Positions 33,454 to 41,754 of a stretch of 64,000 nucleotides of DNA are shown here, in pieces (the stretch's first letter is position 1; each line of letters begins with the position of its first letter). Origin of the DNA: Gemmatimonadota bacterium (GTDB lineage Bacteria; Gemmatimonadota; Gemmatimonadetes; Longimicrobiales; Gaopeijiaceae). Made by a program: the position numbers and the translations under genes. The notes beneath the pieces are model-generated. The model ran no database searches and was not told the DNA's origin. It worked only from the letters and a program-made list of their open reading frames with translations. The DNA lies in the NCBI GenBank assembly GCA_021295835.1, contig JAGWBP010000015.1, positions 3,816 through 67,815 of the forward strand. Reading direction: 5' to 3'.

Positions 33454-34326
33454 ATGACCGCCGACGGCGGGGCCAAGGTCGCGGTGATCGGTGCCGGGAC
33501 GATGGGCCGGGGCATCGCGCAGGTGGCGGCGATGGCGGGCCACGAGGCGGTGCTCTCGGATGTGGACGAGGGTCAGCTCGAACGCGCAATGGCGGCGATC
33601 AGGGCCGCGCTCGACAAGGGCGTGAGCCTCGGCAAGGTCGAGGCGGCGGCCCGCGAGGCGGCGCTCACGCGGCTCTCCACGGCAACGGGTCTGCCGGATG
33701 CTGTGGAGGGGGCGCAACTGGTGGTGGAGGCCGTGCCCGAGTCGATGGCGCTCAAGCGGAGCGTATTGGCCGAGATCGAGGCCGCCGCACCTGAGGAGGC
33801 GATCCTGGCCACGAACACCTCGTCGCTCTCGGTCACCGAGATGGGCGCGGATCTCCGTCGGCCCGGGCGCTTCCTGGGGCTCCACTTCTTCAATCCGGTG
33901 CACATCATGGCGCTGGTGGAGGTGGTGAGGGCGAAGGAGACCGAGGCGTCCACGGTGGAGCAGGCGCTGGCATTCGTCCACGGAGTTGGGAAGGAGCCGA
34001 TCGTGGTCGCCGACTCCCCCGGCTTCGCCTCCTCCCGCCTGGGAATCGTGCTGGGCCTGGAGGCGATCCGGATGGTGGAGGCCGGAGTGGCTTCGGCGAA
34101 GGACATCGACAAGGCGATGGTGCTCGGCTACCGCCACCCGATGGGGCCGCTCCGCCTCACCGACCTGGTGGGGCTCGATGTGCGCCTCGGGATCGCGCAC
34201 TACCTGCACGAGTCGCTCGACTCCGAGGCCTTCCGCCCCCCACGGCTCCTGGAGCGGATGGTCGACGAGGGCAGGCTCGGCAGGAAGTCGGGGGGCGGGT
34301 TTTACGAATGGGGCAACGAACGATGA
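33454..34326 (+). CDS. 3-hydroxyacyl-CoA (3-hydroxybutyryl-CoA) dehydrogenase
   Basis: 290 residues. The NAD+ motif GAGTMGRGIAQVAAMAGH starts at residue 12; NTSSLSVTEMGADLRRPGRFLGLHFFNPVH carries the catalytic histidine, and the C-terminal domain has NRLG-type segment GFASSRLGIVLGLEAIRM and DLVGLDV. It oxidises 3-hydroxyacyl-CoA with NAD+. It starts one base after the thiolase stop, so the two are certainly co-transcribed. Symbols such as paaH or hbd would fit, but substrate specificity cannot be read from the sequence. Confidence 0.92.
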   Translation: MTADGGAKVAVIGAGTMGRGIAQVAAMAGHEAVLSDVDEGQLERAMAAIRAALDKGVSLGKVEAAAREAALTRLSTATGLPDAVEGAQLVVEAVPESMALKRSVLAEIEAAAPEEAILATNTSSLSVTEMGADLRRPGRFLGLHFFNPVHIMALVEVVRAKETEASTVEQALAFVHGVGKEPIVVADSPGFASSRLGIVLGLEAIRMVEAGVASAKDIDKAMVLGYRHPMGPLRLTDLVGLDVRLGIAHYLHESLDSEAFRPPRLLERMVDEGRLGRKSGGGFYEWGNER

Positions 34327-34384
34327 TTCGTACGACACGATGCGGATCGATCGGGCATTCGTCTTACGACGGGGCGATCGAACG

Positions 34385-35164
34385 GTGAATCGCAAGACGG
34401 TCCTCCTCTCGGTGGAGGACGGCATCGCGGAGGTCGCGATCAACCGCCCCGAGAAGCTGAACGCGCTGAACGAGGAGGTCAGGGACGAGCTTACCCGTGA
34501 ATTCGACGAGCTCGCCGACCGCGAGGACGTCAGGGTCGCGATCCTCAGAGGCGAGGGAGAGAAGGCGTTCGTGGCGGGGGCGGATGTGAGCGAGTTCGCC
34601 GCCCGCACCCCCGTCGAGCAGCGCGAGGTGTACCGCCACCGCCGGGTCTACGACGCGCTCGCCGACTTTCCGAAGCCGACGATCTGTGCCATTCACGGTT
34701 TCTGCATCGGTGGGGGGAATGAGCTGGCACTTGCCTGCGACATCCGGGTGGCCGACTCCACCGCCCGCTTCGGCCAGTTCGAGATTCGCCTTGGGCTGAT
34801 CCCGGGGGCGGGGGGAACGCAGCGGCTGGCACGGCTGGTGGGGCCTGGCCAGGCGCTCCGCATAGCCCTCTCGGGCGACCTGATCGACGCCGAGGAGGCA
34901 CACCGGATCGGACTGGTCGAGGTGCTGACTCCAGAGGGCGAGCACATCGTGGCCGCCCGCTCGCTCGCGGCCCGGATGGCGCGGTGGAGTCCGGTGGCGC
35001 TAGCCCTCGTCAAGAAGGCCGTCGGGAAGGCATGCGAACTTCCGCTCTCCGATGGGCTCGCGGTCGAGATGGAGCTCTTCCTGGAGGCCTTTGCCTCCGA
35101 GGACGGCCGCGAGGGGGTGCGGGCCTTCGTGGAGAAGCGGCGGCCGGTCTTCGAGGGCCGTTAG
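34385..35164 (+). CDS. Enoyl-CoA hydratase
   Basis: 259 residues of crotonase fold: NRPEKLNALNEEV, EKAFVAGADVSEFA (oxyanion hole), HGFCIGGGNELALACDIRVA, and GQFEIRLGLIPGAGGTQRLARLVG with the catalytic glutamates. I prefer the GTG at 34385, which gives the usual short lead before the first strand; an ATG at 34340 would add 15 residues. Last gene of the five-gene operon, so the cluster encodes hydration (twice), dehydrogenation, thiolysis and aldehyde oxidation. Confidence 0.88.
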   Translation: MNRKTVLLSVEDGIAEVAINRPEKLNALNEEVRDELTREFDELADREDVRVAILRGEGEKAFVAGADVSEFAARTPVEQREVYRHRRVYDALADFPKPTICAIHGFCIGGGNELALACDIRVADSTARFGQFEIRLGLIPGAGGTQRLARLVGPGQALRIALSGDLIDAEEAHRIGLVEVLTPEGEHIVAARSLAARMARWSPVALALVKKAVGKACELPLSDGLAVEMELFLEAFASEDGREGVRAFVEKRRPVFEGR

Positions 35165-35334
35165 CGGAGGAGTCCCCTTCGCCGCTGGCCACCGCGCGGG
35201 CCAGGGTCGCCTCTTCAACCGGCGACGCGGTTCGGTTGCAGCCCCTCCGCGCCGTGGAGCTGGAAGTTGCGTCGGTTCGCGGGATAGAGCCGGCGCCTCT
35301 TCGAGATCCGACGCGCCTTCGAGACGTTGCCGAG

Positions 35335-35363
35335 TTGCGCCCGGTGTGGCCGGTCGCTACGAT
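35335..35363 (+). promoter_or_regulatory. Candidate promoter of a lipoprotein gene
   Basis: TTGCGC (35335-35340), a 17-nt spacer and TACGAT (35358-35363) lie 54 bp before the chosen start of the following gene. The rest of the 252-bp gap holds nothing I recognise. Confidence 0.35.
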
Positions 35364-35416
35364 TGGGGTGTGCGGTGGGGGATTGCCAATTGCGACCGCG
35401 AGACCTGGAGGCCCAG

Positions 35417-36061
35417 ATGGAGTGCCTGTCTTTCTTCTCTCGCTCCCCCGGCGGGGCCGGGGTCGTTCGCCAAGCTGCGTGGCCTCCAGCCGGGCGAAGA
35501 TGGCTTCGTGGGCCACGGAGCGTGCTCTGTGCCGTGGTGGCGGTGGCGGCGGCTTTGGGGTGCGAGACGACCCGCCCCCCCGAGGTCCAGGACACCGCCA
35601 TCGTCACTGCCGGGCACAGCTTCCAGTTAACAAGTGGGCCGCGGCCAGGGGCGTACAATGCGACGATTCCGCACAGCTTTACGAACCGAACCGGATCGAA
35701 GGTCTACATCGACGTTGGGTGCAACGGCGGTCGGCACATCGACTTCGAAATGGACGAGGACGGGAGCGGCGAGTGGGTCCGCTTCTACAGTCAGGATTAC
35801 TGTCTCGTCGAGTTCCCTTTCACCGCGATCGAGCCGGGCGAGGTCTACCAGGGTACCCTACACGTCGAGGCCGGGGTTTGCACCCCTGGCCTGAGCTGCC
35901 TGACTCTGCCGGCCGCTTCCACCCGATTTAGGATCGTGTGGTGGGTGTTTTCCTCAGTGGACAGAGACCAGTACGGGGATCCGATTCCGGGGGATCCGAT
36001 TCCGTTGGAGGAGCGGGTCTCCAATCACTTCACCTTCGAGGTGGTGGAGGCATCCCACTGA
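35417..36061 (+). CDS. Hypothetical cysteine-containing lipoprotein
   Basis: About 214 residues. The lipobox region VAVAAALGC is preceded by an unusually long n-region if the ATG at 35417 (with GGAGG nearby) is the start; a GTG at 35522, which would give a normal-length signal, is the alternative. The secreted part is beta-rich with four cysteines that could pair (VGCNGG, YC, VCTPGLSC) and has aromatic-rich strands (FRIVWWVFSSV). A perfect repeat GDPIPGDPIP lies near the end. No family recognised. Composition is less GC-rich than its neighbours. Confidence 0.5.
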   Translation: MECLSFFSRSPGGAGVVRQAAWPPAGRRWLRGPRSVLCAVVAVAAALGCETTRPPEVQDTAIVTAGHSFQLTSGPRPGAYNATIPHSFTNRTGSKVYIDVGCNGGRHIDFEMDEDGSGEWVRFYSQDYCLVEFPFTAIEPGEVYQGTLHVEAGVCTPGLSCLTLPAASTRFRIVWWVFSSVDRDQYGDPIPGDPIPLEERVSNHFTFEVVEASH

Positions 36062-36167
36062 CGGCGTGACTCGCCGCGAAGGGCCGGCCGCCGCAGGGGG
36101 CCCTGCTGGCAACCGGCCGACCGGCGGCGTACAATCCGGTGCCCGCCTCGGTTTGCACCACTCCACC

Positions 36168-36419
36168 GTGAGCACCCCGCTCTTGCAGCTTCGCATCTGG
36201 CGCACACTCGCCTGGGCGTACCACATCCTCTTCGCCGCGGCCGTGACGTGGCCGCTTCAGACACTTGTCAACGATCCCACCCCCCTGGTGCTGGGCCTCC
36301 CCCGCCAGATGGCGTGGACTGCTGCCTGGGTCGTCGGCTCCCTGATCGTCCTCTGGCGCCTTGACGCAGCCCGAGCCCGCGAGCTGCGGCGCACCGAAAA
36401 CGCGAGTGGCGACCGATGA
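36168..36419 (+). CDS. DUF3311-like small membrane subunit
   Basis: 83 residues from a GTG. Two membrane segments (AWAYHILFAAAVTWPLQTLV and MAWTAAWVVGSLIVLWRL) with the LVLGLPRQMAW turn typical of DUF3311-type proteins that precede sodium/solute symporters. It ends in an ATGA overlap with the symporter gene, so the pair is translationally coupled. In-frame codons back to 36066 are less likely to be translated because they add a Gly/Arg-rich stretch. Probably an accessory subunit; its function is not established. Confidence 0.65.
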   Translation: MSTPLLQLRIWRTLAWAYHILFAAAVTWPLQTLVNDPTPLVLGLPRQMAWTAAWVVGSLIVLWRLDAARARELRRTENASGDR

Positions 36420-37855
36420 CCAGAACGGCGCTCGTGACCACCGTCATCCTCGTCTACCTGGGGGTCACCCTAGCGGTCGGGCTGGCGGCGGGACGGCGCG
36501 CCTCTCGGAGCGTGCAGGGCTACGTGGCCGGCGACCGGGACTTCGGCTTGCTGGTCATGTACTTCATCACCGGGGCGACCGTCTTCTCCGCCTTCGCCTT
36601 CCTGGGCGGGCCCGGGTGGGCGTACTCGCGCGGCGCGGCCGCCTTCTACATCCTGGCGTACGGGGTCCTCGGGATGGCGCCGTGGTACGCGATGGGCCCC
36701 AAGGTGGCGGCGCTGGGTCGGCGCTTCGGCTTCGTGACGCAGGCGCAGCTTCTCGTGGGACGATTCCCCTCGCGGGGCCTCTCCGCGCTCCTGGCGCTCC
36801 TGACGCTGGCCGCCTTCGTCCCCTATGTGACGATCCAGATGCGAGGCGCCGGGATCGTGATCGAGGCCGTGACCGACGGCGCGATTCCGATCGCGGCGGG
36901 GGCGGCGCTGGCCTACGCGATCGTGCTCGCCTATGTGCTCGCGAGCGGCGTCTCGGCGGTCGGCTGGACGAACACCTTCCAGGGCGTCTTCATGCTCGTG
37001 CTCGCCTGGGCGCTGGGGATCTACCTGCCGATGCGGCTCTACGGCGGCGTGGGCCCGATGTTCGAGCGGATCGTCGCCGAACGCCCGGAACTCCTGGCGC
37101 TCCCCGGCAGGACCGGGGGCGGCGAGCCGTGGAGCTGGGGCGGGTACTCCTCGGCGATCCTCGCGAGCGCGATCGGGGTGACGATGTGGCCGCACCTCTT
37201 CATGAAGGCGTACACCGCCCGCAGCGACGCGATCATCCGCCGGACCGTGATCCTCTTCCCCACCTTCCAGCTCTTCCTCATCCCCGTCTTCCTGATCGGC
37301 TTCGCCGGAGTGCTCTTCCCCGAGTCACCCGAGCAGGCGGACTTCATCCTCCCATTCCTCGTTCTGCGCTCGGAGCTGCCCGCCCTCGTCGTGGGGCTCT
37401 TCTGCGCCGGGGCGCTCTCCGCATCGATGTCCACCGGAGACGCGCTGCTACACGGAGCGGCGTCGGTCGTCGTGCAGGACGGCGTGCGGCCCTTCCGGGA
37501 GCTCGGCGACCAGGCACAGAGGGTGCTGATGCGGATCGTGGTCGTCGCCGTGGGAGGCGTGGCGTATCTCTTCGCGCTGGTGGAGGGCTTCTCGCTGGTG
37601 GAGCTGCTCCTGGCGTCCTACGGGATCGTCTGCCAGTACATGCCGACGATGCTGGCCGCGCTCTACTGGCGACGCGCGACCACGGCCGGGGCCGCGGCCG
37701 GACTGCTAGCGGGTGCCGCGGTGTCGGTCTTCTTCTTTCTGAACCCGGAGCTCCGACCGCTGGGCCTTCACGAGGGCATCCTGGGGCTCGCGGTCCTAGT
37801 CAGCGTGCGGAGCGCCCCGCAGGAGGCAGCCCATGTGGAGTCTTACGTCGGCTAG
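36416..37855 (+). CDS. Sodium:solute symporter (SSS family)
   Basis: 479 residues with about 13 hydrophobic segments. SSS signatures: GYVAGDRDFG near the first loop, ITGATVFSAFAFLGGPGWAYSRG (sodium-site region), TNTFQGVFMLVLAW, and GALSASMSTGDALLHGAASVVVQD. It imports an organic solute with Na+; members paired with a DUF3311 protein include pantothenate- and carboxylate-type carriers, so the substrate is open. The last 50 residues are encoded in a segment duplicated at 39378, and the stop lies a few bases from the remnant of an rpmA gene. Confidence 0.88.
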   Translation: MTRTALVTTVILVYLGVTLAVGLAAGRRASRSVQGYVAGDRDFGLLVMYFITGATVFSAFAFLGGPGWAYSRGAAAFYILAYGVLGMAPWYAMGPKVAALGRRFGFVTQAQLLVGRFPSRGLSALLALLTLAAFVPYVTIQMRGAGIVIEAVTDGAIPIAAGAALAYAIVLAYVLASGVSAVGWTNTFQGVFMLVLAWALGIYLPMRLYGGVGPMFERIVAERPELLALPGRTGGGEPWSWGGYSSAILASAIGVTMWPHLFMKAYTARSDAIIRRTVILFPTFQLFLIPVFLIGFAGVLFPESPEQADFILPFLVLRSELPALVVGLFCAGALSASMSTGDALLHGAASVVVQDGVRPFRELGDQAQRVLMRIVVVAVGGVAYLFALVEGFSLVELLLASYGIVCQYMPTMLAALYWRRATTAGAAAGLLAGAAVSVFFFLNPELRPLGLHEGILGLAVLVSVRSAPQEAAHVESYVG

Positions 37856-37917
37856 CTACTCCGCGTAGACCGAGACGACCCGACGCCCTTCTTGTGGGCC
37901 ATTTCCGGCTCTCCTAG
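37705..37917 (+). repeat. Direct duplication, copy A: symporter 3' end plus deleted rpmA
   Basis: From GCTAGCGGGTGCCGCGGTG at 37705 the sequence matches 39378-39555 almost base for base (symporter tail and the end of rpmA). At the 9-bp word GACGACCCG (37874-37882) it jumps to the first codons of rpmA (to the CAT at 37900-37902). In rpmA the same word occurs at 39547-39555 and 39752-39760, so copy A equals the rpmA locus with the 205 bp between the words removed. The join is out of frame, leaving a 47-bp rpmA scar. Confidence 0.85.
37856..37902 (-). pseudogene. rpmA remnant (both ends, middle deleted)
   Basis: Encodes MAHKKGVGSSR, the first residues of ribosomal protein L27, then joins out of frame to the last codons of the gene. 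The intact rpmA is 1.6 kb away at 39529-39780. The scar cannot make L27. Confidence 0.85.
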
Positions 37918-38133
37918 AGGCCGACGAGCAGCAGGCCCTCAATTCCCCGGGGCCGGTCGATTGCCGCAATCCATGCCAGCCTCTCCCCCGGCAGCGGAGG
38001 GGGCACGGGGATCGACGGACAGTGGCTGGCAAGTCCGGCAAGGCGTATTCCCATCTCCTCGAAAAGCCCGGATAGCCTGCACTCCGTCTCGACCCAGTGA
38101 ACGCACTCGCACCTCGGTGGACCATTATAGCAG

Positions 38134-38688
38134 TCACACTTGCGCCGAAGGGTCGCCGTACAAGTCCATCGAATTTTTCCACCCCCGGTGCCCGCCCTCG
38201 TGCACAAGCGTTTTCCAGCTGTCGCGGTTCTTCTTTATCAGCACAAGGTGCGATGTGCGCTCTATCTCGCCCTCCTCAACAGGTACGGACAGCCCACTAA
38301 TGTGGAAACCGTCGTATTCGTCAGTCAATGGCTTCCTGAAGGTCGCGCAGTAAATGGGCTCCGGGTACCACGCGTTCGGTTCCAAGGCCGCGTGGGCCAG
38401 CATGTTGCCGGTGCCCCATTCTGCGGCGTCGATGTACGATTGATCCACCCCGCACTCGTCGCTCGTCCTCCAGGTTGCAAACCTGTGCGCCAGAAGGTAG
38501 TCGCGTATCTCCTCCTTCAGCTCCCATTTCTTGTTCCAGTGTGTGTACTGGTCAAGACACCCCTCAACCGTAGGGATATCGCACTGCAACTGCGAATGCT
38601 GCGCATCCAGCGTCCCCAGCCCGCCCAGCCAAGCTGCTAGGCAAGCCCAGATCCCCACCGCGTACGGGCCCCTGCTGGCGACCGTCAT
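38134..38688 (-). CDS. Secreted hypothetical protein with HExxH motif, probable 3' frameshift
   Basis: 184 residues from the ATG at 38686-38688, which overlaps the preceding stop (ATGA). A signal peptide (GIWACLAAWLGGLGTLDAQ) leads to CDIPTVEGCLDQY and later LVHEGGHRGW, whose H163-E164-x-x-H167 is a zincin-type metal motif. The frame ends abruptly at 38134. Another frame continues with cysteine- and tryptophan-containing sequence (CDCYNGPPRCECVHW) down to a stop at 37914-37916, so a single-base indel near 38140-38180 has probably truncated a longer protein of about 255 residues. Metalloprotease activity is only suggested. G+C is visibly lower than in flanking genes. Confidence 0.55.
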   Translation of the reverse strand: MTVASRGPYAVGIWACLAAWLGGLGTLDAQHSQLQCDIPTVEGCLDQYTHWNKKWELKEEIRDYLLAHRFATWRTSDECGVDQSYIDAAEWGTGNMLAHAALEPNAWYPEPIYCATFRKPLTDEYDGFHISGLSVPVEEGEIERTSHLVLIKKNRDSWKTLVHEGGHRGWKNSMDLYGDPSAQV

Positions 38689-39281
38689 CGCCCCACCTGG
38701 GCCGGGCCGAACTTGCGGACCCACTCCTCGGGCGAAAGCGTCCCTAGGAATGCCCCTGGCGGGGTCACGATCAAGGGAATGGTGAAGTCCGGGGGGGCGG
38801 AGTAGAACGACACGACAGCGTCAGGACCGTTGTTGCGCATCTGTTCCAAATCGTACACCGTGGTTACATAGTAGTCGTTGTTCTCGTCTTTATGGCGCAT
38901 GGCGTGTCCCCAGGTGCCGTCCGGGGGCGACCCCCATTCCGCCACCAACCAACTCCCGCGGCAGACCTTGAACTGCGCCGCCGCCGGATGCGCGGCCCGC
39001 TCCTCCTTGTCCATCTCGCACCAGAGGCCATAGGCCCTTTTGCTCAAACCCCTCCGTACATGGGCCAGACTATTCCTTTCCCTGCTCGTATACCGATCCT
39101 TGCTGGTCGGCCCGCGTAACGCCTCCTCATAGGCCCGGTAGGAGGCCAGGCACTGATCCAGGGTGTCGCAGTCGTCCGAAGGAAACCGAGGCGCAACAGC
39201 CGCGCCCCCAGGAGAACGGGTGGTCATGGTCTCGGCGCAGGCCGTCAGCGCGGCAAGCGCCATCAGGGTTCGCAGTCTCAT
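38685..39281 (-). CDS. Hypothetical lipoprotein (insertion cargo)
   Basis: 198 residues. Lipobox LTAC in MRLRTLMALAALTACAE. The mature N-terminus, DDCDTLDQCLASYRAYEE, resembles CDIPTVEGCLDQYTHW of the next gene (C-D-x-x-T-x-x-x-C-L-x-x-Y), so the two may be distant paralogues or partners. The rest has paired cysteines (LWCEMDKEE, KVCRGSW) and DFTIPLIVTPPGAFLGTL. ATGA overlap with the next gene indicates co-translation. Both lie between the duplicated flanks and are less GC-rich than the surroundings, which suggests acquisition. Confidence 0.6.
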   Translation of the reverse strand: MRLRTLMALAALTACAETMTTRSPGGAAVAPRFPSDDCDTLDQCLASYRAYEEALRGPTSKDRYTSRERNSLAHVRRGLSKRAYGLWCEMDKEERAAHPAAAQFKVCRGSWLVAEWGSPPDGTWGHAMRHKDENNDYYVTTVYDLEQMRNNGPDAVVSFYSAPPDFTIPLIVTPPGAFLGTLSPEEWVRKFGPAQVGR

Positions 39282-39377
39282 TTCTGGGCCTCCCTCTCTG
39301 GACGAATGGGCGGGCCGGGGCGCTCCCCGGCCAGCGGCACTCCAACATAGGCAGTCTTTCCCGCTTGTGTAAATTGC

Positions 39378-39555
39378 GCTAGCGGGCGCCGCGGTGTCGG
39401 TCTTCTTCTTTCTGAACCCGGAGCTCCGACCGCTGGGCCTTCACGAGGGCATCCTGGGGCTCGCGGCCTAGTCAGCGTGCGGAGCGCCCCGCAGGAGGCA
39501 GCCCATGTGGAGTCCCTACGTCGGCTAGCTACTCCGCGTAGACCGAGACGACCCG
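39378..39555 (+). pseudogene. Direct duplication, copy B: degraded symporter tail
   Basis: Matches 37705-37882. Relative to copy A it lacks one base in GCGGTCCTAGTC and has a one-base gain before the final codons, so the symporter reading frame is broken and no start is present. Its right part is the true end of rpmA. The 96 bp upstream (39282-39377) hold the start region of the lipoprotein gene, including GTGTAAATTG, and nothing else. Confidence 0.85.
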
Positions 39556-39780
39556 CCGACGGCGCAGATTCTCGAACTTCACGACCCCGCCCGCCTTGGC
39601 GAAGAGGGTGTCGTCCCTTCCCCGGCCCACATTCACGCCGGGGTGGAAGCGCGTGCCGCGCTGCCTGACCAGGATATTGCCCGCGACCACGCTCTCGCCC
39701 GCGTAGCGCTTGACGCCGAGGCGCTTCGGATTGCTGTCGCGTCCGTTTCGGGACGACCCGACGCCCTTCTTGTGGGCCAT
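39529..39780 (-). CDS. rpmA: 50S ribosomal protein L27
   Basis: 83 residues. Starts MAHKKGVGSSRNGRDSNPKRLGVKRYAGE and continues VVAGNILVRQRGTRFHPG, GRGRDDTLFAKAGGVV, all L27 hallmarks. No N-terminal extension needing cleavage is present. Second gene of the rplU-rpmA pair, 24 bp after rplU. Its 3' end is immediately next to the degraded symporter tail. Confidence 0.97.
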   Translation of the reverse strand: MAHKKGVGSSRNGRDSNPKRLGVKRYAGESVVAGNILVRQRGTRFHPGVNVGRGRDDTLFAKAGGVVKFENLRRRRVVSVYAE

Positions 39781-39792
39781 GGTGGGAGTCTC

Positions 39793-39808
39793 CTAGCAGT
39801 CCTGCTAG
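39793..39808. repeat. CTAGCAG palindrome containing the rplU stop codon
   Basis: CTAGCAGTCCTGCTAG is a near-perfect palindrome with 7-bp arms around TC. Its right arm contains the rplU TAG stop on the minus strand. CTAGCAGTCC is also the outer end of the dispersed repeat, so this may be a vestige of a double end. Confidence 0.4.
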
Positions 39809-40119
39809 AGGGTGATGTCGCCGATGCGCACCACCGTGAAGCCCTGGCGGTGGCCCTGCTTGCGGCGATACCCCTTGCGCCGCTTGCGCTTGAAGACGGT
39901 GATCTTGGGCGTCCGATCGTGTGCGACGACCTCGGCCGTGACCGCCGCGCCCTCGACCGTCGGGGTTCCCACTGCCACCCCCGCCTCACCGTCCGAGGCG
40001 AGGAGCACATCGTCGAAGGTGACGGTCGCGCCGGGCTCGGCGTCGATCGTGGGGATCAGCAGCTTCGCGCCCCGCTCGGCCCTAAACTGCTTTCCCCCGG
40101 TTCTGATCACAGCGAACAT
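39805..40119 (-). CDS. rplU: 50S ribosomal protein L21
   Basis: 104 residues: MFAVIRTGGKQFRAERGAKLLI, the central VTFDDVLLASDGEAGVAVGTP and the basic C-terminal block FKRKRRKGYRRKQGHRQGFTVVRIGDI are diagnostic of L21. Upstream comes RNase G on the same strand, a common neighbour of rplU-rpmA. The ATG at 40119 has only a weak ribosome site (GGGTGG). Confidence 0.97.
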   Translation of the reverse strand: MFAVIRTGGKQFRAERGAKLLIPTIDAEPGATVTFDDVLLASDGEAGVAVGTPTVEGAAVTAEVVAHDRTPKITVFKRKRRKGYRRKQGHRQGFTVVRIGDITL

Positions 40120-40202
40120 GGGCTAGCCACCCTAGAGTGAATCGTGCACAGACCCCTAGGCATAACGCCGCATCGCACCAGGGTCAATAGGCGGAGTGGC
40201 CG

Positions 40203-41738
40203 CTACCGTGCCGAGGCACCCTCCGCCACCCGGTACCGCCCCGTGACGTCCGTCTCGGCACGCCCGGAGAGGAGGCGGAACTGGTCGGGCCGCATCAGGG
40301 GGTCGTCGCGAAGGTGGAGCTCCATGCCGGCGGCCCGCGCGAGGTCGTCGAGGAGGCGCGACTCCTTCTCGAGGATGTGGAGCGCAGTGCGCGGGTGCAC
40401 GCACACCAGCAGGCGACGCTCCTCGCCCGCCACCCCCGCCCTTCGGACCGATCGCTCGATCTCGCGCACGATCGTCTCGGCCGTCCAGAGGCGTCCACTC
40501 CCCTCGCAGAACGCGCACTCCTCGGTCAGGGAGTGCATGATCGAGGGGCGCACCCGCTGGCGCGTCATCTCGATCAGCCCGAGGTCGGATACCTGGGAGG
40601 TCCGCGTGCGGGCGCGGTCCCGCGCCAGGTGCGACCGCAGCTCGAGGAGGACCCGCTGGCGATCCTCCGCGTCCTCCATGTCGATGAAGTCGATCACGAC
40701 GATTCCGCCGATGTCGCGGAGCCGGAGCTGGGTGGCGATCTCGCCGGCGGCGTCGAGGTTGGTCTTCAGGATGATGCGATCGGGGTCCCTGCCCCGACGC
40801 GCCGAGCGGCCCGAGTTCACATCGATCGCGACCAGCGCCTCGGTCTGCTCGATGACGATGTAGCCCCCCGAGGGAAGATCCACCCGGGGCTGGAAGGAGC
40901 GCTGGACCTCGTCGGCGATCCCGGAGTCGTCGAAGAGGTGCCCAGCTCCCCCGAAGTAGTGCACCCGGTCGATCAGCTCGGGAGCGAATGCCCGCACGTA
41001 CTGCGAGATCTGCGAGTGGACGTCCCGGTTGTCGCTCGTCACCGACTCGAAGCGGCTGGTGAAGAGGTCGCGGATAACACCCGAGATCAGCTTCGCCTCC
41101 GAGTGCACCAGCGTCGGCGCCTCGGCCTTGCGCGCACGGCGCTCGATCGCCTTCCAACTGCGATGAAGCCGCCTGTACTCGCGCTTCAGCTTCTCCTCCG
41201 TCAGCTCCTCCCCGGCGGTGCGTACAATGACGCCGCCCTCCCCGCCATCCACCACCTCTCTGGCCATCGCCCGGAGGCGGGCGCGCTCGCTCTGGTGCCC
41301 GATCTTCCGGCTCACCCCCACCTGGCTAGAGTCCGGGATGTAGACCAGAAAGCGGCCCGGCAGCGAGATCTGGGTCGTCACGCGGGGCCCCTTGGTCGAG
41401 ATGGCCTCCTTGGTGACCTTGACGAGGATCTCCTGCCCCCTGCTCAGCACCTCCTGGACCGGAGGCGCACTCCGGCCCCGCCGCGTCCCGTCGCCACCGC
41501 CCTCGTGGTCGTCGCGAGCCAGATCCGACGCGTGCAGGAAGGCGGCCTTCTCCCTCCCGATGTCCACAAATACGGCCTGCAGCCCCGGCAGCACCGCCTC
41601 GACAACGCCTAGGAAGATGTCGCCCGTCACGCGGTCCTGGCCCGCGCGGTCGAACATGAGCTCCGCCAGCCGCCCATCCTCGCGGAGCGCGACCCACGAC
41701 TCCCCGGCCGAGGCGCTGATCAGGATCTCGCGCCTCAA
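40203..41738 (-). CDS. rng: Ribonuclease E/G family endoribonuclease
   Basis: 511 residues. S1-like RNA-binding segment with GDIFLGVVEAVLPGLQAVFVDIGREKAAFLHASDL (about 39-73), 5'-sensor and RNase H-like region, catalytic aspartates in LVAIDVNSGR (D316-type) and IDFIDMED, and the zinc-link CAFCEGSGR. Length and lack of a long C-terminal scaffold fit RNase G rather than RNase E. It matures 16S rRNA and degrades mRNA. TTG start. It precedes rplU by 83 bp on the same strand. Confidence 0.92.
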   Translation of the reverse strand: MRREILISASAGESWVALREDGRLAELMFDRAGQDRVTGDIFLGVVEAVLPGLQAVFVDIGREKAAFLHASDLARDDHEGGGDGTRRGRSAPPVQEVLSRGQEILVKVTKEAISTKGPRVTTQISLPGRFLVYIPDSSQVGVSRKIGHQSERARLRAMAREVVDGGEGGVIVRTAGEELTEEKLKREYRRLHRSWKAIERRARKAEAPTLVHSEAKLISGVIRDLFTSRFESVTSDNRDVHSQISQYVRAFAPELIDRVHYFGGAGHLFDDSGIADEVQRSFQPRVDLPSGGYIVIEQTEALVAIDVNSGRSARRGRDPDRIILKTNLDAAGEIATQLRLRDIGGIVVIDFIDMEDAEDRQRVLLELRSHLARDRARTRTSQVSDLGLIEMTRQRVRPSIMHSLTEECAFCEGSGRLWTAETIVREIERSVRRAGVAGEERRLLVCVHPRTALHILEKESRLLDDLARAAGMELHLRDDPLMRPDQFRLLSGRAETDVTGRYRVAEGASAR

Positions 41739-41754
41739 GTGGGGGAGCCCTCCG

